Shown in pieces: positions 21,657 to 30,952 of a stretch of 64,000 nt of DNA. Every line of letters begins with the position of its first letter. The stretch's first letter is position 1. The translations under genes were made by a program, and so were the position numbers. Where the stretch lies: NCBI RefSeq assembly GCF_000175615.1, contig NZ_ACVO01000015.1:310001-374000 (forward strand). Reading direction: 5' to 3'. The notes under the pieces were generated by a model that was given only the letters and a program-made list of their open reading frames with translations, had not been told where the DNA came from and ran no database searches. Origin of the DNA: Rothia mucilaginosa ATCC 25296 (lineage in GTDB: Bacteria > Actinomycetota > Actinomycetes > Actinomycetales > Micrococcaceae).

Positions 21657-22075
21657 GTATTAAGTCCGGGGTATGTGTGAGGTTGAAGAATGATTTGCGC
21701 ACCGCGCATTGAGGCGGCGAGTGTTTTTATGCACTCTGACCTATGGGTGCACTGTTTATGCTATCGATTCTGTGCGCTAGGTAATAGGGAAAAAGTCTCA
21801 TCTGCAGCAAGTATTTTTAACCAGTGCCGGGAGATGTTTCAGGTTCTGAAAAACTCTTTCAAAACTTCTACTTTTGGTATCTGCGGGTAGATATGACCTG
21901 GCATTATTGTTTTTGTCTAAAACACATTCGGCATTTAGCGCACGCAGGATATGTGGCACCCGTCTCATATACTTTCGTTTGGGGGTATAAAGATACGGTG
22001 TGACCATCGCAGGCTGGCAACGATCGCCAACCCCTGCGTCCGCTCACTCGACAACCCGAAAGGGCGTATAGCCTC
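21657..22075. promoter_or_regulatory. Divergent control region of the alpha-glucoside genes
   Basis: 419 bp, AT-rich relative to the genes, between mapP and the PTS gene. It must hold both promoters, although neither shows two clear boxes; TATACT (21968) and TATAAA (21986) are candidate -10s for the PTS gene. It contains the phased pentamer array at 21837-21861. No coding sequence seen. Confidence 0.6.
21837..21861. promoter_or_regulatory. Phased TTTCA/TGAAA operator array
   Basis: TTTCA (21837-21841), TGAAA (21847-21851) and TTTCA (21857-21861), each start exactly 10 bp from the next, giving two overlapping inverted repeats of pentamers with 5 bp spacers. Candidate site for the RpiR-type regulator encoded at 23974. 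Confidence 0.5.
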
Positions 22076-23713
22076 ATGATGGAAAAAGTACAGAGGTTCG
22101 GCTCTGCCATGCTGGCACCCGTTCTTCTCTTCGCATTCGCTGGCCTCGCGGTCGGTATTGCGATCATTGCACAGAACGGCGAACTGATTCCCCTCGCTGC
22201 TGATAAGGAAAGCGCGTGGAACCACTTCTGGTCTGTTTGGGAGTCCGGCGCATGGACCGTCTTCAACCAGATGGAACTGCTCTTCGTGATCGGTCTGCCC
22301 ATTGCACTGGCAAAGACCGCTAACGCACGTGCAGTGATGGAAGCTGCAATGGTCTACCTGACCTTCAACTACTTCGTCGGCACCATGCTCAAGGTATGGG
22401 GCAAGGGCGGCACCGGTTTCTTCGACCTGGACTACACCACCGACATCTCTGAGAGCGCGGCAGGTACCGGTCTGAAGATGATCGCCGGTATCAAGACCAT
22501 GGACACCGGTATCTTCGGTGCCATCATCATCTCCGCAATCGTGGTGTGGGCACACAACCGCTGGTTCGACAAGAAGCTGCCCGACTTCCTCGGTATCTTC
22601 CAGGGTTCCCAGTACGTCTACGGCGTCTGCTTCTTCCTGATGATGCCCGTGGCATTCCTGTTCTCCTGGCTGTGGCCCTACGCTCAGCACGGCATCTCCT
22701 CCCTGCAGGGCTTCTTCATCGCATCCGGCGCACTCGGCGTGTGGGTTTACACCTTCCTCGAGCGCTTCCTGATTCCGACCGGTCTGCACCACTTCATCTA
22801 CTCCCCGTTCGTCTTCGGTAACGTTGTTACCCCGAACGGTATCGCTAAGGACTGGCCGAGCCACCTGACCGAGTTCGCAAAGAGCGACAAGCCCCTGAAG
22901 GAACTGTTCCCCGGCGGCGGCTTTGCACTGCACGGTAACTCCAAGGTCTTCGCACCCATCGGTATCGCAGCGGCGTTCTACACCACTGCTCGTCCCGAGA
23001 AGCGCAAGGAAGTTCTCGCTCTGCTGATCCCCGTCAGCCTCACCGCAATCCTGATCGGTATCACCGAGCCCCTCGAGTTCACCTTCCTGTTCCTGGCACC
23101 CCCGCTGTTCCTGGTTCACGCAATCCTGGCAGCAACCATGGCTGCAATCATGTACCAGCTGGGTCTGGTTGGTTACATGGGTGGCGGTCTGCTCGACTTC
23201 CTGTTCCAGAACTGGATCCCGCTGTGGGCAAACCACTCCGGCACCTACCTCATGCAGATCGGTGTGGGCCTGTGCTTCACCGTCCTGTACTTCCTGGTCT
23301 TCCGCTTCATGATCCTGAAGTTCGACTTCAAGACCCCCGGTCGTGAAGAAGACGGCGGCGAGACCAAGCTCTACAGCAAGGCAGAGTACAAGGCTGCTAA
23401 GGCTGCTGAGAAGGACGGCGGCGCAGCAGCTCCCGCAGCTGACGGCGACCTCTACGCACCCCGCGCAGCAGGCTTCCTCGAACTGCTCGGTGGCGCAGAG
23501 AACATCACCACCGTGAACAACTGCGCAACCCGCCTGCGTGTCTCCGTTGCTGATGAGTCCCTCGTCAGCACCTCGGATGCAGACTTCAAGAATGCAGGTG
23601 CTCTGGGCCTCGTCCGCAAGGGCAAGGCATTCCAGGTCATCGTCGGCATGGACGTTCCCCAGGTTCGCGAGCGTTTCGAGACCATGGTGAACGAAGCTAA
23701 GACCCTCTCCTAA
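22076..23713 (+). CDS. PTS EIICB, alpha-glucoside/maltose type
   Basis: Membrane sugar permease and phosphocarrier, 545 aa. The N-terminal EIIC domain (about residues 1-430) has ten or so membrane segments and the ITEPLEFTF sugar-site motif. An Ala/Lys-rich linker leads to the EIIB domain (about 455-545) with phosphorylated Cys483 in NNCATRLRV. No EIIA is fused, so EIIA comes from elsewhere. The best match from memory is the alpha-glucoside-specific IIBC group. Divergent from the mapP-glucosidase genes, which would process the imported phosphodisaccharide. A second ATG directly follows the first. Confidence 0.88.
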   Translation: MMEKVQRFGSAMLAPVLLFAFAGLAVGIAIIAQNGELIPLAADKESAWNHFWSVWESGAWTVFNQMELLFVIGLPIALAKTANARAVMEAAMVYLTFNYFVGTMLKVWGKGGTGFFDLDYTTDISESAAGTGLKMIAGIKTMDTGIFGAIIISAIVVWAHNRWFDKKLPDFLGIFQGSQYVYGVCFFLMMPVAFLFSWLWPYAQHGISSLQGFFIASGALGVWVYTFLERFLIPTGLHHFIYSPFVFGNVVTPNGIAKDWPSHLTEFAKSDKPLKELFPGGGFALHGNSKVFAPIGIAAAFYTTARPEKRKEVLALLIPVSLTAILIGITEPLEFTFLFLAPPLFLVHAILAATMAAIMYQLGLVGYMGGGLLDFLFQNWIPLWANHSGTYLMQIGVGLCFTVLYFLVFRFMILKFDFKTPGREEDGGETKLYSKAEYKAAKAAEKDGGAAAPAADGDLYAPRAAGFLELLGGAENITTVNNCATRLRVSVADESLVSTSDADFKNAGALGLVRKGKAFQVIVGMDVPQVRERFETMVNEAKTLS

Positions 23714-23764
23714 GAGACTTCAGCTTTCAACCGCCTGACGGCATAACGCCTCATAAGGTATAGA

Positions 23765-23806
23765 CTTCGCCGGCGGTATCGGGTAACACCGATGCCGCCG
23801 GCGAAG
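23765..23806 (+). terminator. Hairpin after the PTS gene
   Basis: CTTCGCCGGCGG-ATCGG pairs with CCGAT-CCGCCGGCGAAG around a short loop: a 17 bp stem with one mismatch. No U-tract. Confidence 0.6.
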
Positions 23807-23973
23807 CTGTACCCAGGCCCGTATCCAGGGTCTGTACCCAGGACGTACCCGAGCTCGAATCCGAACGATGCATCCGCCCAAAGTGAGCTACGACCGTCCT
23901 CACCCACCCTGGCCGATGACTCTAGAGCGTGTACTATTTATATATTGCTCACCATCGGATTCAGGAGCTTTGA

Positions 23974-24792
23974 GTGGATTTACAAGACGTCGTGAATGCG
24001 AACCAGCACCGATTCAGTGAAACTGAACGGGAAATTTTGGCATTCATGCTAGAAAACGAAGAGTTCGTTGCAGAGTCAACGATCAACTCTCTGGCACATA
24101 AAACCTATACTTCGACCAGCTCAATTATCCGCCTGACGAAGAAGCTGAACTTCTCCGGATTTGCCGAGTTGAAGTACTTCATTAAGTCCTCTCTGAACCG
24201 CAGCGAACCTTTCAACCCGCGGTTCATTGAGAGCGGTCGCGAAGATATTCAGCGCACCTACGACTACCTCGAGCACATGGAACTGAGCGGACTGCTCAAG
24301 CGCATCCATGAGGCTCGCACCGTGTACTGCTTCGGTACCGGCTACGCGCAGCGCAACGCCGTGCAGGAATTTACCAAGTCCATGCAGGTGTGCGGTAAGT
24401 TCTGCCAGGTCATCCCGGCGCGCAATGAGTTCGAAAGCGCCATGAACAATATGACCCAGGACGACGTGGTCATTATTGTGTCCTTTTCAGGTCAGACTGA
24501 GAACATGCGCGAACACATTAAGATGCTGGCGCTGCGCCGCATCCCCATGATTGCGGTGACCGCCATTGGTGTGAACTACATGTCTTCACACGCCGAGTAC
24601 TCCCTGCACTACCAGACGACCCCCACCCAGATCAGCACCCAGCGCAAGCCCTACTACTCCTTCGTTGCGCTGTCGGTACTGCTGGACTACATCGTGCGCC
24701 GCTACATTGAATTCGTTGAGAATGAGCGCCGCGAGTCCCTGCAGGACCAGGTGGATGACGTCCTCAACAGCGGGGGCGAAATCGACGCCTGA
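23974..24792 (+). CDS. MurR/RpiR-family regulator with SIS domain
   Basis: Sugar-phosphate-responsive transcription factor, 272 aa. N-terminal HTH_6 domain, about residues 1-75 (FSETEREILAFML, STSSIIRLTKKLNFSGFAELK), and C-terminal SIS domain, about 105-240 (FGTGYAQRNA, VSFSGQTENMREH). SIS domains bind phosphosugars, so maltose 6'-phosphate or a downstream sugar phosphate is a sensible effector. GTG start with AGGAG 7 nt upstream. Its position next to the PTS gene makes it the likely controller of the divergent promoters. Confidence 0.88.
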   Translation: MDLQDVVNANQHRFSETEREILAFMLENEEFVAESTINSLAHKTYTSTSSIIRLTKKLNFSGFAELKYFIKSSLNRSEPFNPRFIESGREDIQRTYDYLEHMELSGLLKRIHEARTVYCFGTGYAQRNAVQEFTKSMQVCGKFCQVIPARNEFESAMNNMTQDDVVIIVSFSGQTENMREHIKMLALRRIPMIAVTAIGVNYMSSHAEYSLHYQTTPTQISTQRKPYYSFVALSVLLDYIVRRYIEFVENERRESLQDQVDDVLNSGGEIDA

Positions 24793-24879
24793 CAAGGCAT
24801 TACTGTGCCCACCTGCCCCTTCACTCACTCCTCCTGAATCCGACCGAATCCACCTGAGATCACCTGAAAGAGACACCCA

Positions 24880-25338
24880 GTGACCGCAATTTTCGCGCTC
24901 ATCGAAAACACTGAGAAGATGCGTAAGTACCTGTTCTGGTACCTCATGATCATCCCCGCGCTGCTACTGCTGTGGATTGCTCTGGGCGCAGCGAACTCCC
25001 AGATGGACTTCCAAGCAGCCCTGAAGATTCCCTTCTTCACCGTGGCATTCCTGAACGCATGCCTCAGCCTGCTACTGGGCGGCACCCTCAAATTCGCGGG
25101 CGCAGAGAACGAACGCACCGAACGAGCCTACGCCCTGTACCTGACCATTCTGCTGGTCATCATCGGTAACCTGCCCGGCGCAATCCTGAGCTTCTTCCTC
25201 TTCCGCTCCCTGCGCTTCGGCAACCTGGAAGGCGAACTGGCACCCAAGTACCGTTGGGCGCTTCTGCCTGCCCTGGTCTTCTACGTATTGGTGACCGTAG
25301 TGCTACTCGCCGCGAACATCGCAATGTGGTCGAAGTAA
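24880..25338 (+). CDS. Hypothetical four-helix membrane protein
   Basis: A 152 aa protein with four predicted membrane segments at about residues 17-38, 48-66, 84-107 and 125-148, and no recognisable motif. GTG start; GAAAGAG lies about 8 nt upstream. It starts 87 bp after the RpiR gene and may be co-transcribed with it, but nothing shows a role in sugar use. Function unknown. Confidence 0.7.
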   Translation: MTAIFALIENTEKMRKYLFWYLMIIPALLLLWIALGAANSQMDFQAALKIPFFTVAFLNACLSLLLGGTLKFAGAENERTERAYALYLTILLVIIGNLPGAILSFFLFRSLRFGNLEGELAPKYRWALLPALVFYVLVTVVLLAANIAMWSK

Positions 25339-25466
25339 ACACAGAGGAACAGACAGCAAGCACGCGGGCACACTAAGCACGCAGGCGTACGCTGACACCC
25401 GCCCCGCTTGAAGTACAGCATGGGGCACACCGGGCAGAGGACCCCGGAAGAACCACCATCTTCGGT

Positions 25467-25486
25467 GTGTACGCGCAAACGTACAC
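25467..25486. repeat. Inverted repeat before the DUF4011-type gene
   Basis: GTGTACG and CGTACAC arms separated by 6 nt, about 30 bp before the preferred start codon. It could be an operator or a leader hairpin. Confidence 0.4.
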
Positions 25487-25514
25487 CGCACTGACCCACA
25501 AGGACACTCACGAC

Positions 25515-28500
25515 GTGAACCAGATTCCCGAGCCTACCGACGCGCAACACGCACCCGGCACCCCGGCTGATACTGCTCAGCCCGCCGCAGCCGCCGCGAC
25601 CTCAGCAGAGGAAACCCACGAAGTAGCCGACGAAATCAACATCGCCGAGCTGCCCGCACACCTGAACCCCGCCCACGAGGACTTCGACCCCTCGGCGGGG
25701 CTTGAGCGCTGGGCAGAACAGATGGACGTCTACACTGGACCGGACGCGATGCTCGACTTCAACCAGGTCGACTACGTGCACATCGACCTGTCCGAAGCAA
25801 ACCCCTCCGGTCTGGCTCAGCTACTCGCCGGACGCAAGACCCGCCTCTCCACGATTCTGCGCGACAAGTCGCAGCTCGAGGCGGGTATGCGCTCCGCACG
25901 CACCCTGCGTACCAAAATTTACGAACTCGCCACCGACCACGGCCTGGACTCCGGCTACTTCGTGGCGGGTACCGCCTCCTGGCTGTCACACGACACCCGC
26001 GAGGATGCCGCCGCCTACGAGAAGCGCTTCATCGCACCGATTCTCATGGCGCCGCTGAGCATCACCCCGCACCCGAAGGATGACGACTTCGAGCTGCGCC
26101 TCGCCGGTTCCGCACGCCTGAACCCGGCGATGGTCCGCCAGATCAAGCAGGAGTACGGCATCGACCTGGGCACTATGGACGTGGCGCAGCTGGCGAACTC
26201 CATGTCCCGCCTGGACCCCGAGCCGGTTATCGAGCGTATGCGCGCATCTGCCGGTCGTATTCCGGGCATGACCATTGAGTCGAAGTATTTCATCTCCACC
26301 TTTGCTGACCTGAAGGAAAGCCTGGGCGAGCTGCCGCACACCGCCATCACCCCGCTGGTTCGTGACCTGGCGGCACTGAAGGTTCCCGGCGTGAAGCCGC
26401 GCGAGCTCAACGCCCACAACCTGCAGCAGCCCCTGGACCAGCGCGACCCGGCAGAAGAAATGCTCCTGCTGGACGCTGATGCGAACGCCCAGGAGATTAT
26501 CGACACCGCGGTCAGCGGTTTCTCCTTCACTATCACTGCGGCACCCGGCACCGAGCCGTTGCGCACCGCCGTGAACATTGCTTCAGCGCTGATGGGTCGC
26601 GGTAAGTCCGTGCTCGTGGTGGGTGAGAAGCGCTCCACCCTTGCCGAGTTCTCGGCGCTGCTCAAGCGCACCGGCATTGAGAGCCTGCGCTACGATCTGC
26701 TTGCCGAGCACGACTCCGAGGCTCAGCGCGCTGAGTTCATTCGCGCCATTGTGCGCAATGAGGGTGCGGAAGAGCCGAACTCTGAGGACCTGAACGAAGA
26801 GCTCGTCGCGACCCGCGCCGCGCTGCTCGACCACACCCGCGCCCTGCTGAACAAGGATGCGAACTGGCAGATTTCCGTCTACTCGGCGTTACAGCGTCTG
26901 GCTGAGCTGACCGCCTCCGAGGACGGCCCGGCAACCCGCGTGCGTTTTGACCGACCCATGCTTGATGCGCTCATGGAGCGCGAGCAGGTGCGTGCCGAGC
27001 TGGTGCGCCTAGGCGAGATTGATGGTTTTGCGGCGGCTTCGCGTACCTCCCCGTGGTACCGCGCCCGCCTAGTCAATGACGAGGAAGCCGCCGAGGCGTA
27101 CGCCCTGGTCATTACCCTCAAGTCCTCCCTGCTGAACCTGCGCGAGGCAATGAACCGCACCAGCGCCATGCTGGGTCTGCGCACGGGTCGTACCATCGCC
27201 GAGTGGGAGTCGCAGCTGGCGATTCTGATGCGCATCCGTGAGACGCTCAAGCGTTTCCGCGCAGACGTCTACGACCGTCCAGTGACCGACCTGATTGCGG
27301 CGACTGCATCCGGTTCGTGGCGTCGTGAGAACGGCATCGAGATGAGCAGTATGCAGCGTTCCCGCCTGCGCCGCGCGGCAAAGGAGTACATCCTGCCCGG
27401 CGTGAATATTGGTGACCTGCACGAGCAGCTGAAGATTGTTCAGGCCGAGCGTGCCGAGTGGATTCGCCACATTGAGGCGCCCCGCACCCCGCAGATTCCT
27501 GAGAACCTGGATCAGCTGGCTGCCGCCCTGAACTCCCTGGTGTCTGAACTGGCGGGCCTAGGTATTGTCCTGGCTGACACCGTTGAGGGCACCGACTTTG
27601 TACGCACCGACCTGGATGCCCTGGACGCGCGCCTGGACGCCCTCATGGCGGACCGCGTGCTGCTCATGACCCTACCGGAGCGTGACGCCCTGACCCAGAA
27701 GCTGCGTGAGCGCGGCCTGTCGGAGCTGCTCGATGACCTGTACGCGCGTCAGGTTCCGACCGAGGTTGTTTCCGCTGAACTGGAGCTTGCCTGGTGGCAG
27801 TCTGCCTTGGAGTTCTTGCTGCAGCATCACGAGGGTAAACTGTTGGACGGCGACCGCCTGCGCGATATGGAGTCCCGTTTCCGCCGTGCCGACTACGCCC
27901 ACATGACTAGCGCCCCGGCGCGTCTGCTGGCGAAGGTTGCTCGCGTGTGGACTGAGCGTATTGAGTCTAAGCATGATCAGGCAGCGTACCTGAAGAGCCA
28001 GCTGCGCGGCTACGAGTTCGTGCTCGAGGAGCTGCTGACTCACGCCCCGGTGATGGCACGTACCCTGCTGCCGCTGTGGACTGCGAGCCCCTTCGCCCTG
28101 GCGCGTAAGGTTCCCGCCTCCATGCGTTTTGATACGGTGCTGCTGCTGGACTCCGAGTCGACCCCGCTGGCGGCGAACCTGCCCGCGATTACTCGCGCCG
28201 ACCAGGTGATTGCCCTGGGTGACCCGCATTCGGGTTACCCCTCGCCGTTCATCGTGTCCGCCCCGACCTTTGGGGCGCCGGAACCGGCAGGTGAGCAGCT
28301 GGACAGCACCTTCGACGTGCTCGCTACCGTACTGCCCAACCGCACCCTGGCGATGCTGCACCGTAGCATGGACCCGGTGATTCTGGACTACCTGAACCGT
28401 GAGTTCTACGGTTCGCAGCTGCATGCGGCTCCGGTGAGCCGCGCCTCCGCCCAGCCCGCCGGTTCGCTGACCGTTGAGTACATTGATACTCGCGGTAAAG

Positions 28501-29468
28501 TGAGCGATAACGCGAACCTGGATTCGCCCGGTGTTGAAGTGGAGCGCGTGACGAACCTGGTGCTTGAGCACGCCTACCGTACCCCGGATCGTTCGCTGGC
28601 GGTGGTGACGGCTAGCCCGAAGCACGCTCAGCGTGTGGCTGAGTCGGTGCGTCATGCCTTGAGCTTGTACCCGCAGCTGGCGCCGTTCTTCGCCGCTGGT
28701 GAGGAGTCTTTCCGCGTGGTCGACCTGACCCGCGCCGAGACCCTCGAACGCGATACCGTGATTTTCTCCCTGGGTGTGGGTCGTGCCCGCCTGGGTCAGG
28801 CGTCCTACGATTTGGGTCAGCTGTCTGCTGAGCATGGCCGCCAGGGCTTTGTGGTGGCGTTGACTCGTGCACGCCGTGCCCTGCGCATTGTCTCGTGCAT
28901 TGACCCCTCCGAGCTGGACCCGCAGAAGCTGCATCATGGCGCGGTAGATTTCTACCACCTGCTGCGTGAACACGCGGAACGTCAGGCGCGTGAAGAGGTG
29001 GAAGCGAAGGCACAGCGCGTGCCGGAGACCCTGCCGCGTAACGCGTTCTTGGCCGCCGACGACGCGGACACCCCGGATTTGGGCGACTGGCTTTTGAACG
29101 ATTTGGTGGCGCGTCTGCAGGCTCGCGGTGTGCGTGTGAGCCGCGGTGAGGGCGATATCGCTCTGATTGCGCACGCCCCGGAGAAGCTGGCGGCTGAGCC
29201 GGTTCCCGCGCTGGGTGTGGCTCCCGTGGTCTCTTCGAACCCGAGTGTTCCGGCGGCTATGCCGCTGGTGGCGTGCTCTGATGGCGAGCAGAATTATGCG
29301 CGTGCTTCGGTGCGTGAGCGTACCCGTCTGCTGCCGGAGCGTCTGAGCCGCACGGGCTGGAACTACATTACGCTGGGCACCCTGGAAGTATTTGCTGATC
29401 CGGACGCCGTGGTGGCGCGCGTGCTGCACTACCTGGATATGGATGAGGGCGCTGAGGTCCGTGGCTAG
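25515..29468 (+). CDS. Large DUF4011/SF1-helicase-like protein with degenerate ATPase motifs
   Basis: A 1317 aa protein with the layout of the DUF4011/AAA superfamily I helicase-like family: an N-terminal domain, a split RecA-like core and the C-terminal VALTRARRALRIVS box. The key residues are changed. Where Walker A should read PPGTGKSQT, residues 343-351 read APGTEPLRT, replacing the Lys with Pro; the DEAS box reads DSES (near residue 878). GDPHSGYP still resembles motif III. It may not hydrolyse ATP. I choose GTG 25515 (AGGA 10 nt upstream) over GTG 25467, which lies in an inverted repeat. Overlaps the next gene by 8 bp. Confidence 0.75.
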   Translation: MNQIPEPTDAQHAPGTPADTAQPAAAAATSAEETHEVADEINIAELPAHLNPAHEDFDPSAGLERWAEQMDVYTGPDAMLDFNQVDYVHIDLSEANPSGLAQLLAGRKTRLSTILRDKSQLEAGMRSARTLRTKIYELATDHGLDSGYFVAGTASWLSHDTREDAAAYEKRFIAPILMAPLSITPHPKDDDFELRLAGSARLNPAMVRQIKQEYGIDLGTMDVAQLANSMSRLDPEPVIERMRASAGRIPGMTIESKYFISTFADLKESLGELPHTAITPLVRDLAALKVPGVKPRELNAHNLQQPLDQRDPAEEMLLLDADANAQEIIDTAVSGFSFTITAAPGTEPLRTAVNIASALMGRGKSVLVVGEKRSTLAEFSALLKRTGIESLRYDLLAEHDSEAQRAEFIRAIVRNEGAEEPNSEDLNEELVATRAALLDHTRALLNKDANWQISVYSALQRLAELTASEDGPATRVRFDRPMLDALMEREQVRAELVRLGEIDGFAAASRTSPWYRARLVNDEEAAEAYALVITLKSSLLNLREAMNRTSAMLGLRTGRTIAEWESQLAILMRIRETLKRFRADVYDRPVTDLIAATASGSWRRENGIEMSSMQRSRLRRAAKEYILPGVNIGDLHEQLKIVQAERAEWIRHIEAPRTPQIPENLDQLAAALNSLVSELAGLGIVLADTVEGTDFVRTDLDALDARLDALMADRVLLMTLPERDALTQKLRERGLSELLDDLYARQVPTEVVSAELELAWWQSALEFLLQHHEGKLLDGDRLRDMESRFRRADYAHMTSAPARLLAKVARVWTERIESKHDQAAYLKSQLRGYEFVLEELLTHAPVMARTLLPLWTASPFALARKVPASMRFDTVLLLDSESTPLAANLPAITRADQVIALGDPHSGYPSPFIVSAPTFGAPEPAGEQLDSTFDVLATVLPNRTLAMLHRSMDPVILDYLNREFYGSQLHAAPVSRASAQPAGSLTVEYIDTRGKVSDNANLDSPGVEVERVTNLVLEHAYRTPDRSLAVVTASPKHAQRVAESVRHALSLYPQLAPFFAAGEESFRVVDLTRAETLERDTVIFSLGVGRARLGQASYDLGQLSAEHGRQGFVVALTRARRALRIVSCIDPSELDPQKLHHGAVDFYHLLREHAERQAREEVEAKAQRVPETLPRNAFLAADDADTPDLGDWLLNDLVARLQARGVRVSRGEGDIALIAHAPEKLAAEPVPALGVAPVVSSNPSVPAAMPLVACSDGEQNYARASVRERTRLLPERLSRTGWNYITLGTLEVFADPDAVVARVLHYLDMDEGAEVRG

Positions 29469-29763
29469 TTATTCGTCGACGCCGAAGCCTCGCCGCGGTC
29501 ACCGCCGTGTGAGCGGCGGCGGTTCGGTGAGCGGGGCTGAGCCTCTGCTGGTGGGCGTGACTACGCCTCCGGTGGTGGCTTCGGGTGCATCGTCTGCTGC
29601 GGGGGCTTCCGCGAAGAAAACTGATGCTCAGAACCAGAACTCCCAGAAGGCGAGTTCTCAGAAGGTGGCTGCTTCTGCGCAGCCGCTGACCCCGGAGGAG
29701 CGTGAGCGTCTGGAATGGATGCGTCAGCAGCGTCCTCCGCATTGGGGTAACAATATCGTGTAG
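29461..29763 (+). CDS. Small conserved basic protein, partner of the helicase-like gene
   Basis: A 100 aa protein: basic N-terminus (RRGHRRVSG), Ser/Ala/Gln-rich low-complexity middle and the C-terminal block PLTPEERERLEWMRQQRPPHWG. From memory, similar small proteins ending in a PPHW motif follow helicase-like genes in related Micrococcaceae. GTG 29461 overlaps the upstream stop by 8 bp, so the two are coupled. No function is known. The longer reading frame starting upstream inside the helicase gene is not credible. Confidence 0.7.
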   Translation: MASYSSTPKPRRGHRRVSGGGSVSGAEPLLVGVTTPPVVASGASSAAGASAKKTDAQNQNSQKASSQKVAASAQPLTPEERERLEWMRQQRPPHWGNNIV

Positions 29764-29797
29764 CGTCTTCCTGAGGGAGAGCACTTATTAAAACGCC

Positions 29798-29835
29798 GAG
29801 GGGCGGGGCAACGTGTGTTGCCCCGCCCCTCTTTT
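29798..29835. terminator. Terminator between convergent genes
   Basis: GAGGGGCGGGGCAA pairs exactly with TTGCCCCGCCCCTC around a 6 nt loop and is followed by TTTT. Confidence 0.88.
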
Positions 29836-29855
29836 GGGCTGGTGTGGGACCCCGT

Positions 29856-30041
29856 TTAGGAGTTGCCCTTGTCGGTGCTGTAGAAGCCGGAACCTTTGAA
29901 GGTCACTCCGACGGTGTTGTAGCGCTTGCGCAGGGTTTCTTCGCCGCACTGCGGGCAGATGCGCAGTGCATCGTCGCTAAAGGACTGGCGCTGTTCAAAG
30001 ACATGGTTGCAATTCTTGCACTGGTAAACGTAGACCGGCAT
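29856..30041 (-). CDS. FmdB-family zinc ribbon protein
   Basis: Small zinc ribbon of 61 aa with Cys8, Cys11, Cys29 and Cys32 (CKNC and CPQC). This family of putative regulators is widespread and mostly uncharacterised. VTFKGSGFYSTDKG at the C-terminus is the usual family end. AGAAGGA precedes the ATG. It lies downstream of the 5-FTHF cyclo-ligase gene on the same strand, a common actinobacterial pairing. Confidence 0.88.
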   Translation of the reverse strand: MPVYVYQCKNCNHVFEQRQSFSDDALRICPQCGEETLRKRYNTVGVTFKGSGFYSTDKGNS

Positions 30042-30271
30042 TTTGTCCTTCTGTATCCGTTTTCGCTGGGATGGTTTATTAACGTGGTTTGAGTGTACCG
30101 CTTTTGAAAGGTTGGGAGCTATTTGCGTTTTCTTCTCAAATAGCTATTTCTGTTTCTTTTTACCTTTTTCGTGAGTGATTTTGTTGGTGTGTTCCTGCAT
30201 ATCTTTGCGTTTTTGCATAAAGATTTGGGTGTCAATCAAGAGCGAATCGGGCGTGGGTGAGCCGGGTGCTT

Positions 30272-30952
30272 TTAGCCCTGCTGGTGAGCGAGGAAAATGC
30301 CCCGCTCGGTGAGAATCACCGGTAGAATAGCGTCCCACTGGTCGTAGGGAATGGTTTCGTAGATTTCGTCGCTGAAGACAATGCCGATGCTCCGGCCGGT
30401 GAGCTGCTGGTCGCTGAGCAGGGGGATAATGCGGTCGTAGTAGCCGCCTCCCTGACCGAGGCGGTGCCCGCCTGCATCAAAAGCAAGGGCGGGGATGAGA
30501 CGCAGGTCGGCGTCAATGAATGCTTGCGTGTCTTGTTCTTCGCCTTCGGGTTCGGGGATGCCCATGGGGCTGAGCGGATGCTCAACGGTGGGGTCCCAGT
30601 GCACCCAGGCGAGTTTGCGACCGGGGCGTACGACGGGCACGAGGATGCGGTGTCCCTGCTCATGGAGAGCGTTTAGTGCTTGGACAATGGGCGGTTCGGA
30701 CTTGGTGGGCAGGTACGCCGCGATGATACCGGGGGAGTGGACCCGCTGTGCGACTGCTTCGAGGATGTGGGCGGTGAAGAGCTCCTCCATCTGCTGCTGG
30801 CCGTGTTCGCCGCGGTGGCTGCGTGCGGTGAGGCGGCGCGGGCGGATTTGGGAGCGGAGAATGTCTTTGTCTAGGGAGATATCGTCTGCGCTGGCACCGG
30901 CGTCAGAGTTGCTGGTGGCGGGGGTGGTGTTGAGGTGCATGGTGTGTCCCAT
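30272..30952 (-). CDS. 5-formyltetrahydrofolate cyclo-ligase
   Basis: ATP-dependent conversion of 5-formyl-THF to 5,10-methenyl-THF in folate recycling. The diagnostic GQGGGYYDR loop is present near the C-terminus; the N-terminal KDILRSQIRPRRL is the family start helix. The start is uncertain: starts at 31021, 30952 and 30940 are in frame and none has a good ribosome-binding site. All leave a longer than usual N-terminal extension. A TAGAGT hexamer near 31024 could be the -10 of its promoter. Confidence 0.85.
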   Translation of the reverse strand: MGHTMHLNTTPATSNSDAGASADDISLDKDILRSQIRPRRLTARSHRGEHGQQQMEELFTAHILEAVAQRVHSPGIIAAYLPTKSEPPIVQALNALHEQGHRILVPVVRPGRKLAWVHWDPTVEHPLSPMGIPEPEGEEQDTQAFIDADLRLIPALAFDAGGHRLGQGGGYYDRIIPLLSDQQLTGRSIGIVFSDEIYETIPYDQWDAILPVILTERGIFLAHQQG

